From DASUPK01 sp963819715 (lineage in GTDB: Bacteria; Actinomycetota; Thermoleophilia; Solirubrobacterales; 70-9): a stretch of 64,000 nucleotides of DNA. Of the stretch, positions 44,080 through 52,523 are shown piece by piece. The stretch's first letter is position 1. The number at the start of each line of letters is the position of its first letter. A program made the position numbers and the translations under genes. Under the pieces are notes generated by a model that ran no database searches, was not told the DNA's origin, and was given only the letters and a program-made list of their open reading frames with translations. The stretch lies in contig CAWFXE010000002.1 in the NCBI GenBank assembly GCA_963819715.1, positions 372,001-436,000 on the forward strand, given 5' to 3'.

Positions 44080-44210
44080 CGGCAAGCTACCGGCGGGCGC
44101 GTCATGCCGGTCACCGCCGTTTCGTCCTCCGCCGCAGACAGCTCTACAGCGGGCCTGCGAAAGGGGCGCGAAGAGCGCTCGTCGCCTCCGGAGATCTCTC
44201 GGGCGGCTCG

Positions 44211-44412
44211 TCACGAGCCCGCCGCCATGGCTCGCCGCGGCATCAGGCGCACGGCGAGCGTGACGAGGATCCCGGCGGCCACGACGCTGCCGATTGCGAC
44301 CCAGAGCAGCATGTCCTCGATCGCCGTCCCGAGGCTCGTACTCGCCTCGATCACGGCCGCCGCCGCAGCGACCCCGATGCCCGGCACTGCCGATCACGAT
44401 TGCGAGGGTCAC
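44211..44412 (-). pseudogene. Small two-helix membrane protein, frameshifted
   Basis: GTG 44412 opens TLAIVIGSAG; at a GGG run (44380-44382) the frame is off by one. Dropping one G joins it to IGVAAAAAVIEAS and EDMLLWVAIGSVVAAGILVT, ending AMAAGS at TGA 44213-44211. The repaired 66-residue protein has two clean membrane helices, the first spanning the slip, which is a strong sign that the two frames belong together. An unbroken 58-codon product from an internal GTG is the alternative. Function unknown. Confidence 0.62.
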
Positions 44413-44690
44413 GGGTTAGGGCTTGGCCAAAGAACCGTTAGGCCTTCGAATGCGCAGCCCCCGCAGGTTGAGCGCGTCCCGGCGGCGTACCGTTACGTGG
44501 GCGTGCGAATCAGCCAGGTGCTCCTCAGTACTGAGCCGGATCGAGTCCCTGCCGCTCTTCAAGGGTTCCGATCGCCGGCCCCGCTACGGGGCCACCGCTG
44601 CACCAACCCCGCCTCGGGGGTCACCTCCGTTTTCTTCGATCGCCGTCCGGCAGAGCCCCTTGGCCTCGAGTTCTGCCACTACGCCCGGCG

Positions 44691-45470
44691 ATGAGGCAGC
44701 TATCCGAGCTTGGGGGGAAGCGACTTCCGTTCCTGCGCTGGTCGATTCTGCGCATGTTGTTGGGCAGGCGCCGCCTGGAGACCGACTGGCAGGTGGGCGA
44801 CGGGCGAGAACTGGCGCTTGCCAGGCACGTCGAGGCCGAGGCTCGTCAGGGCGACCTCGACGATGTGATCCGCGTCGTCGATGACTTCGCGTACCACCGC
44901 AGCTTCCTGATCAATGTCGGTGACGAGAAAGGCCAGATTCTGGATGCAACGATCCGGAGGACCCAGCCGCGCCGGCTGCTCGAGCTGGGGACATACTGCG
45001 GCTACAGCGCGCTGCGCTCCGCCCGCGTGATGTCAGAAGGGGCGCGGCTCGTCTCGATCGAGTTCAACGCCGAGAACGCGGCGATCGCACGCCGTATCTG
45101 GGATCACGCCGGCATCGGCGATCAGCTGACTGTGCTCGTCGGGACGCTGGGCGATGGGGATAACACGATCGCAAGGCTTGAGTCTGAGCACGGCTTCGAC
45201 ACCGGATCGCTGGACTTCGTCTTCATCGATCACGACAAGTCTGCCTATCTGCCCGACCTCGGGCGGATCCTGGACCAGGGCTGGCTGCATGTCGGCTCGG
45301 TGGTCGTCGCCGACAACATCAGGCAGCCTGGAGCTCCCGACTACCGCGAGTTCATGCAGACCGAGGAAAGACGCACCTGGCGGACGAGCGAACACGAAAC
45401 CCACGTCGAGTACCAATCGCTGCTGAAGGACCTGGTGCTCGAGTCGGAGTACCTGGGACGACGGGAATAG
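44691..45470 (+). CDS. SAM-dependent O-methyltransferase (COMT-like)
   Basis: 259 residues. Class I methyltransferase with SAM motif RRLLELGTYCGYSALRSA, LVSIEFNAENAAIARRIW, and the acidic metal site SLDFVFIDHDKSAYLPDL typical of catechol-O-methyltransferase-like enzymes. N-terminal helix may associate with membranes (FLRWSILRMLLGRR). Likely methylates a catechol or phenol. The 270 bases upstream contain no supportable gene. A histone-like gene follows 79 bp downstream. Confidence 0.87.
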   Translation: MRQLSELGGKRLPFLRWSILRMLLGRRRLETDWQVGDGRELALARHVEAEARQGDLDDVIRVVDDFAYHRSFLINVGDEKGQILDATIRRTQPRRLLELGTYCGYSALRSARVMSEGARLVSIEFNAENAAIARRIWDHAGIGDQLTVLVGTLGDGDNTIARLESEHGFDTGSLDFVFIDHDKSAYLPDLGRILDQGWLHVGSVVVADNIRQPGAPDYREFMQTEERRTWRTSEHETHVEYQSLLKDLVLESEYLGRRE

Positions 45471-45549
45471 AAAGGGCCGCTATGGCGGCCTTTCCGGGAT
45501 GTCGTGCGGCGGCCGTAGACTCGTGTGGTTCCCAAGGTGAGGAGCACCC

Positions 45550-45981
45550 ATGCCAGCAAGGAAGAAGACGCCCGAGCGCGTACGTACATCGGCTGATGCG
45601 ACGAAGAAGCGGGCGGAGGATGCGCTGAAGCGTGCGGGCGGTTCGCTCGATCAGGTCCAGAAGGCGCTGGCCGAGCTGCAGAAGGATCTGGGCCGGGGCA
45701 GCCGCGACATGGTCCGCAATGTCCAACAGCTCTTGAAGGATCAGCGCCGGGATGTGCGCAAGCTCAGTCGTACGCTCTCGGCGGACATGCGCAAGCTCCA
45801 GAAGGCACTGACCGAGGAGCCGGCGTCATCGCCAGCGAAGGCCACAACGGCCAAGGGTGCGTCGGCCCGGGCGAAGAGCACGACGAAGACCCGCGCAAAG
45901 GGCACAAAGGCCCAGGCGAAGGGCACAAAGACGCGCGCGAAGGGCACAAAGGCGCGCGCAAAGAGCAAAACCGCGAAATAG
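45550..45981 (+). CDS. Histone H1-like basic protein with Lys/Ala tail
   Basis: 143 residues (GTGAGGAGC ribosome site). Residues 1-95 are helical and charged (DQVQKALAELQKDLGRG, NVQQLLKDQRRDVRKLSRT), and the C-terminal third is an H1-like tail of 7-residue repeats built on KGTKARA. Such proteins bind DNA or RNA non-specifically in actinobacteria. Ends 7 bases before a perfect terminator and 30 bases before a tRNA-fMet fragment. The tail's repeat is visible in the DNA as 21-bp units. Confidence 0.8.
   Translation: MPARKKTPERVRTSADATKKRAEDALKRAGGSLDQVQKALAELQKDLGRGSRDMVRNVQQLLKDQRRDVRKLSRTLSADMRKLQKALTEEPASSPAKATTAKGASARAKSTTKTRAKGTKAQAKGTKTRAKGTKARAKSKTAK
45898..45960 (+). repeat. Three 21-bp tandem repeats in the H1-like tail
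   Basis: In-frame units encoding KGTKAQA, KGTKTRA and KGTKARA, followed by a partial fourth. Each unit keeps AAGGGCACAAAG exactly. Confidence 0.85.
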
Positions 45982-46005
45982 AGAGGCCCGCCTGAGCGGG
46001 CCTCT
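45982..46005 (+). terminator. Perfect 10-bp terminator stem
   Basis: AGAGGCCCGC / GCGGGCCTCT with a CTGA loop between the H1-like gene and the tRNA fragment. Confidence 0.7.
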
Positions 46006-46010
46006 CGGAA

Positions 46011-46052
<42 letters not shown>

Positions 46053-46106
46053 ATGCCCCGAGGCCGTTTCACCCCATGCCTTCAGGCGAGGCTGCGTAGC
46101 GTGAAC

Positions 46107-46161
46107 GAGCTGAGATCAGCTCAGGTTCGCTCAGTTCGGTACCACGGCTGGTACCTCGGCG
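46107..46161. repeat. 55-bp tRNA-associated element (copy B)
   Basis: Starts with the perfect inverted repeat GAGCTGA-GA-TCAGCTC. 50 of 55 bases identical to 39297-39351. Several differences fall at every third position when read TTC-GCT-CAG on the plus strand, hinting at a coding origin. Confidence 0.7.
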
Positions 46162-46211
46162 CCTAGCAGCAGCTGGGTCGCTAGGGCGGACCGCGTCAGG
46201 CTGAACGCGCG

Positions 46212-46868
46212 TCAATGCGGCGCCCGGAGGCGCGCCGGGTCATTCGTCGCCACACCGGCGACGCCGAGATCGGCGACCCTCGCGAACAGCGCCGGCTCGT
46301 CGACGGTCCAGGCGAACAGCCGGCGACCGAGTCGCCCGATGGTATCCGCGATCTCAGCTTCCACGAGCCTGTGGTGCAGCATCACATCGCCGAAGCGGCC
46401 GGCCGCGAGCTCGTGCAGCAACCGCTCACGCCAGAGGCGAGGGTGCCAGCGGTTGGCGCGGCGAGAGACGCGTCCGCCGATCGAGATCGCCGTACGAGCG
46501 TTCGCAGCGACCGTCCGCACCGTTTCGACGATGTCCGCCGACTGAGAAGAGATCAGGGAGCGCTCCAGCAGGCCGTGCCCGCGGAGCATCGCCACGATCG
46601 CCGATTCGCAGCCCCGGCCTTTGACGTCCACGTTCAACCCGATCCCCGAGAAGGGCGGCTGCGCGAGGTGGTCCAGGGCGTCGTCCAGGGACAGGCAGCC
46701 GCGGCGGCGAGCCTGGGGGGCGAGGTGGGCCACCAGCAACCGCGATCCCCGCGGCCGGACGTCGAACTCGATCATGTCGACACCCGCTCGCCGGGCTGCG
46801 TCGAACGATGCGATCGTGTTCGCCGGAGCGATCGCGCTCGCACCACCGTGACCAATCAGGATGGTCAT
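46212..46868 (-). CDS. Degenerate glycerophosphodiester phosphodiesterase
   Basis: 218 residues of GDPD fold: ILIGHGGASAIAPANTIASF, VDMIEFDVRPRG, GIGLNVDVKG and a C-terminal AWTVDEPALFARVADLGV with GVATNDP. Key residues deviate from active enzymes: HRG is HGG (Arg to Gly), PENT is PANT (metal-ligand Glu replaced by Ala16), and HD is HL. The EFD pair is kept. It may be inactive or act on an unusual substrate. Overlaps the stop of the SCP2-hydrolase gene by 4 bp, so it is the second gene of an operon. Confidence 0.82.
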   Translation of the reverse strand: MTILIGHGGASAIAPANTIASFDAARRAGVDMIEFDVRPRGSRLLVAHLAPQARRRGCLSLDDALDHLAQPPFSGIGLNVDVKGRGCESAIVAMLRGHGLLERSLISSQSADIVETVRTVAANARTAISIGGRVSRRANRWHPRLWRERLLHELAAGRFGDVMLHHRLVEAEIADTIGRLGRRLFAWTVDEPALFARVADLGVAGVATNDPARLRAPH

Positions 46869-48058
46869 CCGGCGAAGAACTCCCGAATCGCGTCGTGCGT
46901 CTGCCTCGGTGCCTCGAGCTGCGGCACGTGCCCGCAATCGAGCTCCAGGTGACGCGCCGCGGGAAGCACCCGCTCGACGTGCTTCCTGAAGCCCAGCGGC
47001 ACGAGCTGATCATGGCGACCCCAGATGAACAGGGTCCGGGGCGACATCTGGGCGAGGCGAGTCCAGAGACCGCCTTCGCCGAGCGGCTCGTCGAGATAGA
47101 TGTTCCGCGCGGCCTCGTAGAACGCGACCCGACCGCGCGGGGTGAGGTAGGAGCGCAGGAACTCATCCACGCCCGCGGCCGACCAGCCGTCCTTGCCACC
47201 CGGGACCAGGTTGCGGACGATCGGCTCGGTGATCACGCGCGGCGCCGGCTGGATCAGGCCGAGCATTGGGAGTGGTGCCTGGAGCAGCCAGCGCCAGCGG
47301 CGACTTCGCAACCAGGCAAGCGCCGGGCAGAGCAGGGCCATGCTCCCAGTGCGCTCGGGTCGCAGCAGCCCCGTCTCGATCGCCACGCGCCCGCCCATGC
47401 TGTTGCCGATCAGGTGGGCGCGCTCGATCTCCAGCTCGTCGAGCAGGGCCTCGATTGCGCCAGCGAAGTAACGAGCGTCGTAGGGGGCGCCGAGCGGCTT
47501 GTCGGAATCGCCGAACCCCGGCAGGTCCATCGCGATCATTCGATGGTGGTCGGCGAGCGCGGCGACCGTGGGTAGGAATGAAGCCTTGGTCGCGCCCAGC
47601 CCGTGCACGCAGATCACGGGGTCGCCCTCGCCCGCTGAGAGCGTCGAGATCTTGCCGAGCCGGGTGCGGACGGATTCAAAGCGAAGCCGGCGCACGTCGG
47701 CTATGGCGCTGGTGGCGGCAAGGAAGCCGACGCCGAGGTGCAGGTTCTGGCGGACGCTGAGGCGGCGCTCGCGGAAGGCGACCATCCCACCGCGCACGTC
47801 GCGCGCGATCTCCTCCCAGGTTGCCCAGTCGGCGCTCAACAGGGCGTCGGGCTCGCGGTCGCTCGCCGCCTGCAACTTGATCGCGTCGTTATCGATCACC
47901 GCGTCCCATTCGGCCTCGTCGTCGACGGCCAGGCGGATGCGCGCTGAGCCGCTGGGCACGTCGATCACATCGGGGTCGAAGCGCTCGATCAGGGCGGCCA
48001 GCCCGGCGGGAGGGCGGCTCTCTGGTGTCGGCCTCTCTTCGGCGTCGACAACTGCCAT
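46865..48058 (-). CDS. SCP2-like domain fused to alpha/beta-hydrolase
   Basis: 397 residues from ATG 48058. Residues about 20-105 resemble a sterol-carrier/SCP2 lipid-binding fold (SGSARIRLAVDDEAEWDAVI, DALLSADWATWEEIARDVRG). Residues about 140-395 are an alpha/beta hydrolase with VHGLGATK oxyanion loop, nucleophile Ser220 in GNSMGG, Asp in WGRHDQLV and His in DCGHVPQ. The fusion suggests lipid capture and ester cleavage in one protein. Coupled to the GDPD-like gene and 42 bp downstream of the patatin gene. Confidence 0.85.
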   Translation of the reverse strand: MAVVDAEERPTPESRPPAGLAALIERFDPDVIDVPSGSARIRLAVDDEAEWDAVIDNDAIKLQAASDREPDALLSADWATWEEIARDVRGGMVAFRERRLSVRQNLHLGVGFLAATSAIADVRRLRFESVRTRLGKISTLSAGEGDPVICVHGLGATKASFLPTVAALADHHRMIAMDLPGFGDSDKPLGAPYDARYFAGAIEALLDELEIERAHLIGNSMGGRVAIETGLLRPERTGSMALLCPALAWLRSRRWRWLLQAPLPMLGLIQPAPRVITEPIVRNLVPGGKDGWSAAGVDEFLRSYLTPRGRVAFYEAARNIYLDEPLGEGGLWTRLAQMSPRTLFIWGRHDQLVPLGFRKHVERVLPAARHLELDCGHVPQLEAPRQTHDAIREFFAG

Positions 48059-48099
48059 GCGCAGAGTATGGAGCTCCTCAGCGCAGCCGCGCCCAGGGT

Positions 48100-49182
48100 T
48101 CAGCGGAAACCCTGCAGCACCTGTGTCGCCGAGTCGTAGCCCTGCTGGATCAACCGCGGCCACTGTGTCCGGTCCAGGAACAGGTCGTAGAACGAGACAC
48201 CCCGGATCTCCGCCTCGTCGATTGGCTCGATCAGCTTCAGCTTCTCCCCCAGCTCGTCCTTCGCCCGCCGCGCCAATTCGAGGTGGTAGCCCTGCTGCAG
48301 CTGTCGGCTCGCCTGCAGTAGGCCGCCGGTCCTATCCGGCCAGCCGCTTATGTCCCGGGGCTCGAAGCCCTTGGGCAGCATCAGGTTGACGCCGATCACG
48401 TGGTCGAAGCGGTCGCCGGCTTCGATCGCCGGCTGTGCCGGCCAGTTCTCGATGATCCCCCCGTCCACGTAGAGGTGGCCGCGTACGGAAACCGACTCGA
48501 TGAACAGGGGCAGCGCGATCGCCACTCGGACGAGGTGGCCGATGGTGACCTCGGGCGTGCGCTTCGATCCGAAGTACTCGACCCTGCCGAGGTCCATGTT
48601 GTAAACGATGGTCGTGATCGGAATCGGCGCCTCCCCGCATGGCATCCTCGTCAGCCGCGTGTCAAAGAGGCGTTCGATCGCCTCCCCCTTCGCCAACCCC
48701 GAGAACCCTCTGAGCGCCGAAAGGGCGAACCGCGGCAGCTTCAGCCACTGAATGTCCAGGTAGTCCTCCGGCCGCCAGGAGAGCGAGAAGTCCGTCATCT
48801 CGTCGGAGCTCATCCCCGCCGCCCACATCGAGCCCCAGATCGCGCCGCCGGAGCATCCGATGATCTCGGCCGGTTCGACTCCCGCCTCCTCGAAGGCACG
48901 TTTGACCCCCGCGACGGCCACGGCCGCCCCGCCGCCCCCCGAAGCCACCAAACCGATCCTCTTGCCCTGAAGCTCCGGCACCGGCCGCGAGCGAAACGGC
49001 TGCAGGTGCGCCGAGGGGTCAATCGGCGCGGGTCGGTCGATCAGCGGCAGGGGCAGCAGCGTTCGTCGCGCCCGCCGCAGGAACCCCAGGTCGGCAACGA
49101 TCTCCCCCAAGTCCAGCCATTCGGTGAAGCGCTCGAATTGCGCTTTCACCTCGTACAAGTCCAACCGGTCGTCGAGGGCCAT
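48100..49182 (-). CDS. Patatin-like phospholipase
   Basis: 360 residues. Anion-hole glycines IGLVASGGGGAAV, nucleophile Ser111 in GCSGG, and catalytic Asp240 in YVDGGIIEN make the Ser-Asp dyad of patatin-type acyl hydrolases. An N-terminal helical extension of about 75 residues precedes the domain. Probably the first gene of a patatin / SCP2-hydrolase / GDPD-like operon, a plausible phospholipid-degradation set. Confidence 0.9.
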   Translation of the reverse strand: MALDDRLDLYEVKAQFERFTEWLDLGEIVADLGFLRRARRTLLPLPLIDRPAPIDPSAHLQPFRSRPVPELQGKRIGLVASGGGGAAVAVAGVKRAFEEAGVEPAEIIGCSGGAIWGSMWAAGMSSDEMTDFSLSWRPEDYLDIQWLKLPRFALSALRGFSGLAKGEAIERLFDTRLTRMPCGEAPIPITTIVYNMDLGRVEYFGSKRTPEVTIGHLVRVAIALPLFIESVSVRGHLYVDGGIIENWPAQPAIEAGDRFDHVIGVNLMLPKGFEPRDISGWPDRTGGLLQASRQLQQGYHLELARRAKDELGEKLKLIEPIDEAEIRGVSFYDLFLDRTQWPRLIQQGYDSATQVLQGFR

Positions 49183-49575
49183 GCCAAGGTCAGCCTAGTG
49201 GCGGACTGTCCGCCGGGGGAACGTGGAACTCCCCGCACTACGGGCGAGGGCGGAGACCTCCGCCGGACCGGCGGCCCCCGAGGATTGAGCACGTCGAGGC
49301 CTCAGGCCACTGGCCGGGCAAGGTCGTGACCAAGATCAGCCAGTCCGGCTCCTTCCGGGAGGCCCTCGCCGAGAATCAGGACGCCCTGGCGACTTCTCCT
49401 TGGCGCCATCTCGACCACCGTGGCGCTCCACTGGCTCAGGAGCACCAAGCCACTCCAGTAGACCACCTAGTTCATTCCGGCACTCACGAGGTAGCCGGTT
49501 TGGACGAGAAGAGGCTACGCGCCACTCGTCGGGCACCACTCATCGGCGGCATCCAGCGGACCCGGCCGCGTGCTG
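49183..49575. other. 393-bp region without a supported gene
   Basis: Contains a GGCGGA/TCCGCC inverted repeat (49200-49214) near the patatin start and an open plus-strand frame (VTKISQSGSFREALAENQDA) that has no ribosome site and ends in low-complexity residues. Confidence 0.4.
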
Positions 49576-49722
49576 CTAGTCGCGGCTTCGGATCAGCCAG
49601 GACGTGCCGCACGCGACGCAGCCGATCCATGTGCCGTAGCGCGTGTACTCGATCAGCCGTAGCCGCATCGGCTCCACATGCCGGCACCCGTCCGCGCCGC
49701 CTTGATCCCTACGGGGATGCAT
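49576..49722 (-). CDS. 48-residue zinc-ribbon-like peptide
   Basis: ATG 49722 to TAG 49578-49576. Sequence starts MHPRRDQGGADGCRHVEPMR and ends GTWIGCVACGTSWLIRSRD; a C-x-H...C-x2-C arrangement could bind zinc. The ribosome site is weak (CGGAGC about 12 bases upstream) and there is no neighbouring operon, so it could be a remnant of a longer protein. Confidence 0.5.
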   Translation of the reverse strand: MHPRRDQGGADGCRHVEPMRLRLIEYTRYGTWIGCVACGTSWLIRSRD

Positions 49723-50217
49723 CTGCGCTGCGGTTGCTCCGCTTCGACTGGGGATCACGGTGTGAGGGTTGCGAGGGGATGCCAAGGGAACGGGAAGCTC
49801 CAAACAAAGCCCGGGCAAAAGATCGGGCACTCCCTTCCTGATTCACCTGATCTTTCGGAAACCCTTCTCCGGCCTTTCAGGAACGGGCGGAGGATGGCTC
49901 GAACAATCCCCGGCATCGGAGGCATCAGATGAACAGCAAGCAGGCCGACCGAAATGACCGCTATCTCGCCGCCCAGATGCGACTCGACGCGTTCCGCGCC
50001 TGGCGGAAACCGAGGCCACCGTTGCGGATCAGCGTGGCCCGGGAACGAAGTCGCATCCGTCCGAGCAGTCACGCAATCCCCCGCGGGCATCTCCCCCGAG
50101 GCGCGCTTGCTGGCTAACAGGCTCGGGCCCAAACGTGGGAAACCGTTCGGATGCAGAGCAACGAGGCTTTGGTACCCGCTGGAACCGCGAAGGGATGCCG
50201 GCTCCTTCCCACCAAAA
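49723..50217. other. 495-bp region without a supported gene
   Basis: Short open frames exist on both strands but show no family motif, signal or ribosome site. Precedes the tRNA-fMet terminator. Likely decayed DNA of the island edge. Confidence 0.4.
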
Positions 50218-50245
50218 CGAAAGGCCCACATTTGCGGGCCTTTCG
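50218..50245 (-). terminator. tRNA-fMet terminator
   Basis: On the minus strand, an 11-position stem CGAAAGGCCCG/TGGGCCTTTCG (one G-T) followed by TTTT. The same terminator is copied with the fragment at 39168-39195. Confidence 0.8.
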
Positions 50246-50249
50246 TGAG

Positions 50250-50323
<74 letters not shown>

Positions 50324-50439
50324 TCGGTACTTGCGAGTTTACCGCGCGTCGGCGGGATCGCAACTTGGACGAATGACCGATGCGCATGCTAAGTTTTCGC
50401 GCTTCATGGACCTGCTTAATCGTTAGGCGCACGCCTGAC

Positions 50440-50535
50440 GACCGGGGAACCCAAAGGTTCCAGGGGCGAATTGCCGAGTAAACGGCATAGCGCGACTCTT
50501 CCGCGCGAGCCCGACAGCTAACCCCGGAAGCGCCG
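50440..50535 (+). promoter_or_regulatory. Cyclic di-AMP riboswitch 5
   Basis: Blocks CGGGGAACC, GGGGCGAA, CGCGAGCCCGACAGCTAAC and CCCGGAAGC in order, ending about 16 bases before the CAP-domain gene's ATG. Good match to the ydaO class. Confidence 0.92.
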
Positions 50536-50551
50536 AGACAGAGAGGTCAGA

Positions 50552-51088
50552 ATGCGCAAGAGAGCGACAGTAGTGGTGCTCACTATGGGGGCACTGTTTT
50601 CGATATTCGTCTCGCAGGCAAGCGCCTGCACCGGGGCGGATCGGCAGCCGGGACGGCAGTCGGTCGCGGATGCACAGATCGCGATCACCTGCCTGATCAA
50701 CAAGCAGCGCGCCCGGAATCACATGCGGAGGGTGCGCTACAGCGCGTCGCTGGGGATAGCGGCCCAGGGGCATTCGAGCGCCATGGCGTCCGAGAACTTC
50801 TTCTCGCACGAGGGGGACGGAACACCGGCGTCACGCGCCGCTAACGCCGGCTACCTGGCGGGCGCGAATGTCTGGGGGATCGGCGAGAACCTCGAGTGGG
50901 GAACCGGCAGGGCCGCCAGCCCGAAGGCGATTGTACGCGGCTGGATGAAGAGCCCCGAGCACCGCGGCGTCATCCTCTCCCGCCGGTTCCGCCAGGTCGG
51001 TGTCGGGGTTGTTGACGGTGCGCCGGTCGCCGGCATCGATCAGGGCGCCGAGACCTTCACCGCCCTCTTCGGCTTCCGGAAGGGGTGA
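50552..51088 (+). CDS. Secreted CAP-domain (SCP/PR-1-like) protein under riboswitch 5
   Basis: 178 residues with a signal peptide (VVVLTMGALFSIFVSQASA) and a CAP fold: ITCLINKQRARNHMRRVRYS, AAQGHSSAMASENFFSHEGD, GIGENLEWGTG and WMKSPEHRGVILSRRFRQVG. The paired His/Glu residues of the CAP cavity (GHS, SHEG, GEN, EHR) are present. Bacterial CAP proteins are often wall-associated; activity unproven. AGAGAGGTCAGA ribosome site follows the riboswitch. Confidence 0.92.
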   Translation: MRKRATVVVLTMGALFSIFVSQASACTGADRQPGRQSVADAQIAITCLINKQRARNHMRRVRYSASLGIAAQGHSSAMASENFFSHEGDGTPASRAANAGYLAGANVWGIGENLEWGTGRAASPKAIVRGWMKSPEHRGVILSRRFRQVGVGVVDGAPVAGIDQGAETFTALFGFRKG

Positions 51089-51147
51089 ACTAACGCGTCC
51101 GCATCCTCGTAGATAGGATGCGATGCGGTGCTCGGGGATTGGAGGAC

Positions 51148-52080
51148 ATGGATGTCGCGATGCGCGTTGCGGTAGTCGACATCGGCACCAACTCCACGCG
51201 CCTTCTGATCGCCGACGTCGAGGGCACCGGCGTCTACGAGGTCGAGCGGCAGACCACCGTCACCAACATGGGCCGCGGCGTCGATCACACCGGCATGATC
51301 TGCTTGGACGCCGTCGAGGACGTCTGCACGGTGATCGGGGACTACAAGGCGCTCTACGAGGAGATGGAGGCCGATCGGGTGATGGCGATCGCAACCAGCG
51401 CGGTGCGCGACGCAGTCAACGGCGACGCGTTCATCGCGGAGCTCCGCGAGCGCTTCAACCTCGACGCGCGCATGCTGACCGGCGAGGAGGAGGCTCACCT
51501 CACCTATCTCGGCGCCACGGCTCATCGCCCCACCTCAGGCCAGACCCTTGTCTTTGACATCGGCGGCGGCTCGACCGAGCTGATCGTCGGGACGGGGCGG
51601 GAGGTCGGCTTCCACACCTCGTTGCAGGCCGGCACGATCCGCCAGTCCGAGCGCCATCTGACCGCAGATCCGCCCCACCCGCACGAGCTCGAGGATCTCG
51701 CCGCCGATATCCGCCATCAAATCGAGCGGGCGATCGCCGCTCAGCCCGAGAGCTCGCCGTCCCACGCGATCGCGGTGGCTGGAACCCCGACATCGCTGGC
51801 GGCAATCGATCAGGGTCTCGAGCCGTATGACCCCGGCCGCGTCCACGGCTATCACCTTGGTCTGCACCGGATCCAGCGCATGCTCAGCAGGCTCTCCTCC
51901 CTACCGCTCGCCGAGCGCCTGCGAGTGCCCGGACTCCATCCCGGTCGCGCACCGACGATCGTCACCGGGACCGTGATCCTGGTTCAGGTGATGCGGGCAT
52001 TCGGTCTCCAGGAGATCGAGGTCTCCGAGCTCGACATCCTGCACGGCTCGGCGCTGTCCGCCGCGATGGCCCCCGCCTGA
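51148..52080 (+). CDS. ppx: Exopolyphosphatase / pppGpp phosphohydrolase (Ppx/GppA)
   Basis: 310 residues from ATG 51148 (an ATG at 51160 giving MRVAVVDIGTNSTRLL is equally likely). ASKHA-fold motifs: VVDIGTNSTRLLIADV, ATSAVRDA, LTGEEEAHLTYLGA and VFDIGGGSTELIVG. The short domain lacks the C-terminal HD region, as in the actinobacterial Ppx1 type that hydrolyses polyphosphate or pppGpp. Cytoplasmic. Confidence 0.93.
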   Translation: MDVAMRVAVVDIGTNSTRLLIADVEGTGVYEVERQTTVTNMGRGVDHTGMICLDAVEDVCTVIGDYKALYEEMEADRVMAIATSAVRDAVNGDAFIAELRERFNLDARMLTGEEEAHLTYLGATAHRPTSGQTLVFDIGGGSTELIVGTGREVGFHTSLQAGTIRQSERHLTADPPHPHELEDLAADIRHQIERAIAAQPESSPSHAIAVAGTPTSLAAIDQGLEPYDPGRVHGYHLGLHRIQRMLSRLSSLPLAERLRVPGLHPGRAPTIVTGTVILVQVMRAFGLQEIEVSELDILHGSALSAAMAPA

Positions 52081-52129
52081 GCCTCGGACCTGCCGGTTTG
52101 TAGTGACTTCGGAGGATCGACCAAGTATT

Positions 52130-52363
52130 TGGTATTGCCATCCCCCGTGCCCGGATCGATACTTCTTAGGTCGGGAGAATTGGTGCTGGGCCGGACGCCC
52201 AACACCGCCTCTCGGCTCATAGGATCCGGGCGTTTGCCGCAAGGCGCCTCCCGTCGCCTGGGTCCACTACATACCCCCCAAGTAAGGCCCCTGAGACGTA
52301 CCCCTGCCCGTCCTGACGGGGCCTGTTTGCAAAGACCGGCCGCCATGGATGGCGGTCGGTCTT
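52130..52363 (+). ncRNA. Candidate structured RNA upstream of a hydrolase
   Basis: The 443-bp gap between Ppx and the hydrolase has no gene but strong stems: GGTG-TGGGC / GCCCA-CACC (52182-52206, one mismatch) and an 11-bp stem 52222-52232 / 52255-52265 (two G-U pairs) that encloses GCC-GCAA-GGC, a GNRA-type tetraloop. The segment ends at a 13-bp terminator. This could be a 6S-like or orphan small RNA; no conserved family block is recognised. Strand is inferred from the terminator orientation only. Confidence 0.45.
52332..52363 (+). terminator. 13-bp terminator stem
   Basis: AAGACCGGCCGCC / GGCGGTCGGTCTT (one G-U pair) with loop ATGGAT. Confidence 0.7.
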
Positions 52364-52426
52364 CGTGTAGGGGCCACCAGGCCGCTCTCCTTCGGAGCGG
52401 CGGCGCAGCCGCCGCGACGTATGCTG

Positions 52427-52462
52427 GGCGGCCGCTCGTGGCCCCGGCTATATGGCGAAGCC
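52427..52462. repeat. 36-bp dispersed inverted repeat, copy 2
   Basis: Reverse complement of 9181-9216 with two mismatches; both copies are intergenic. Confidence 0.7.
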
Positions 52463-52523
52463 CGTCCCGAACAGGCCCTGCCTGGTGGCGAAGGCGGGTT
52501 GCCAGGTCCTTTAGGGTGACCCG

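Noticed and set aside
52222..52265. ZTP (pfl) riboswitch resemblance at CGCCTGGG
   Set aside because: Only the 3' block is similar; the conserved 5' pairing and pseudoknot segments are absent and the downstream gene is not a purine or folate gene.
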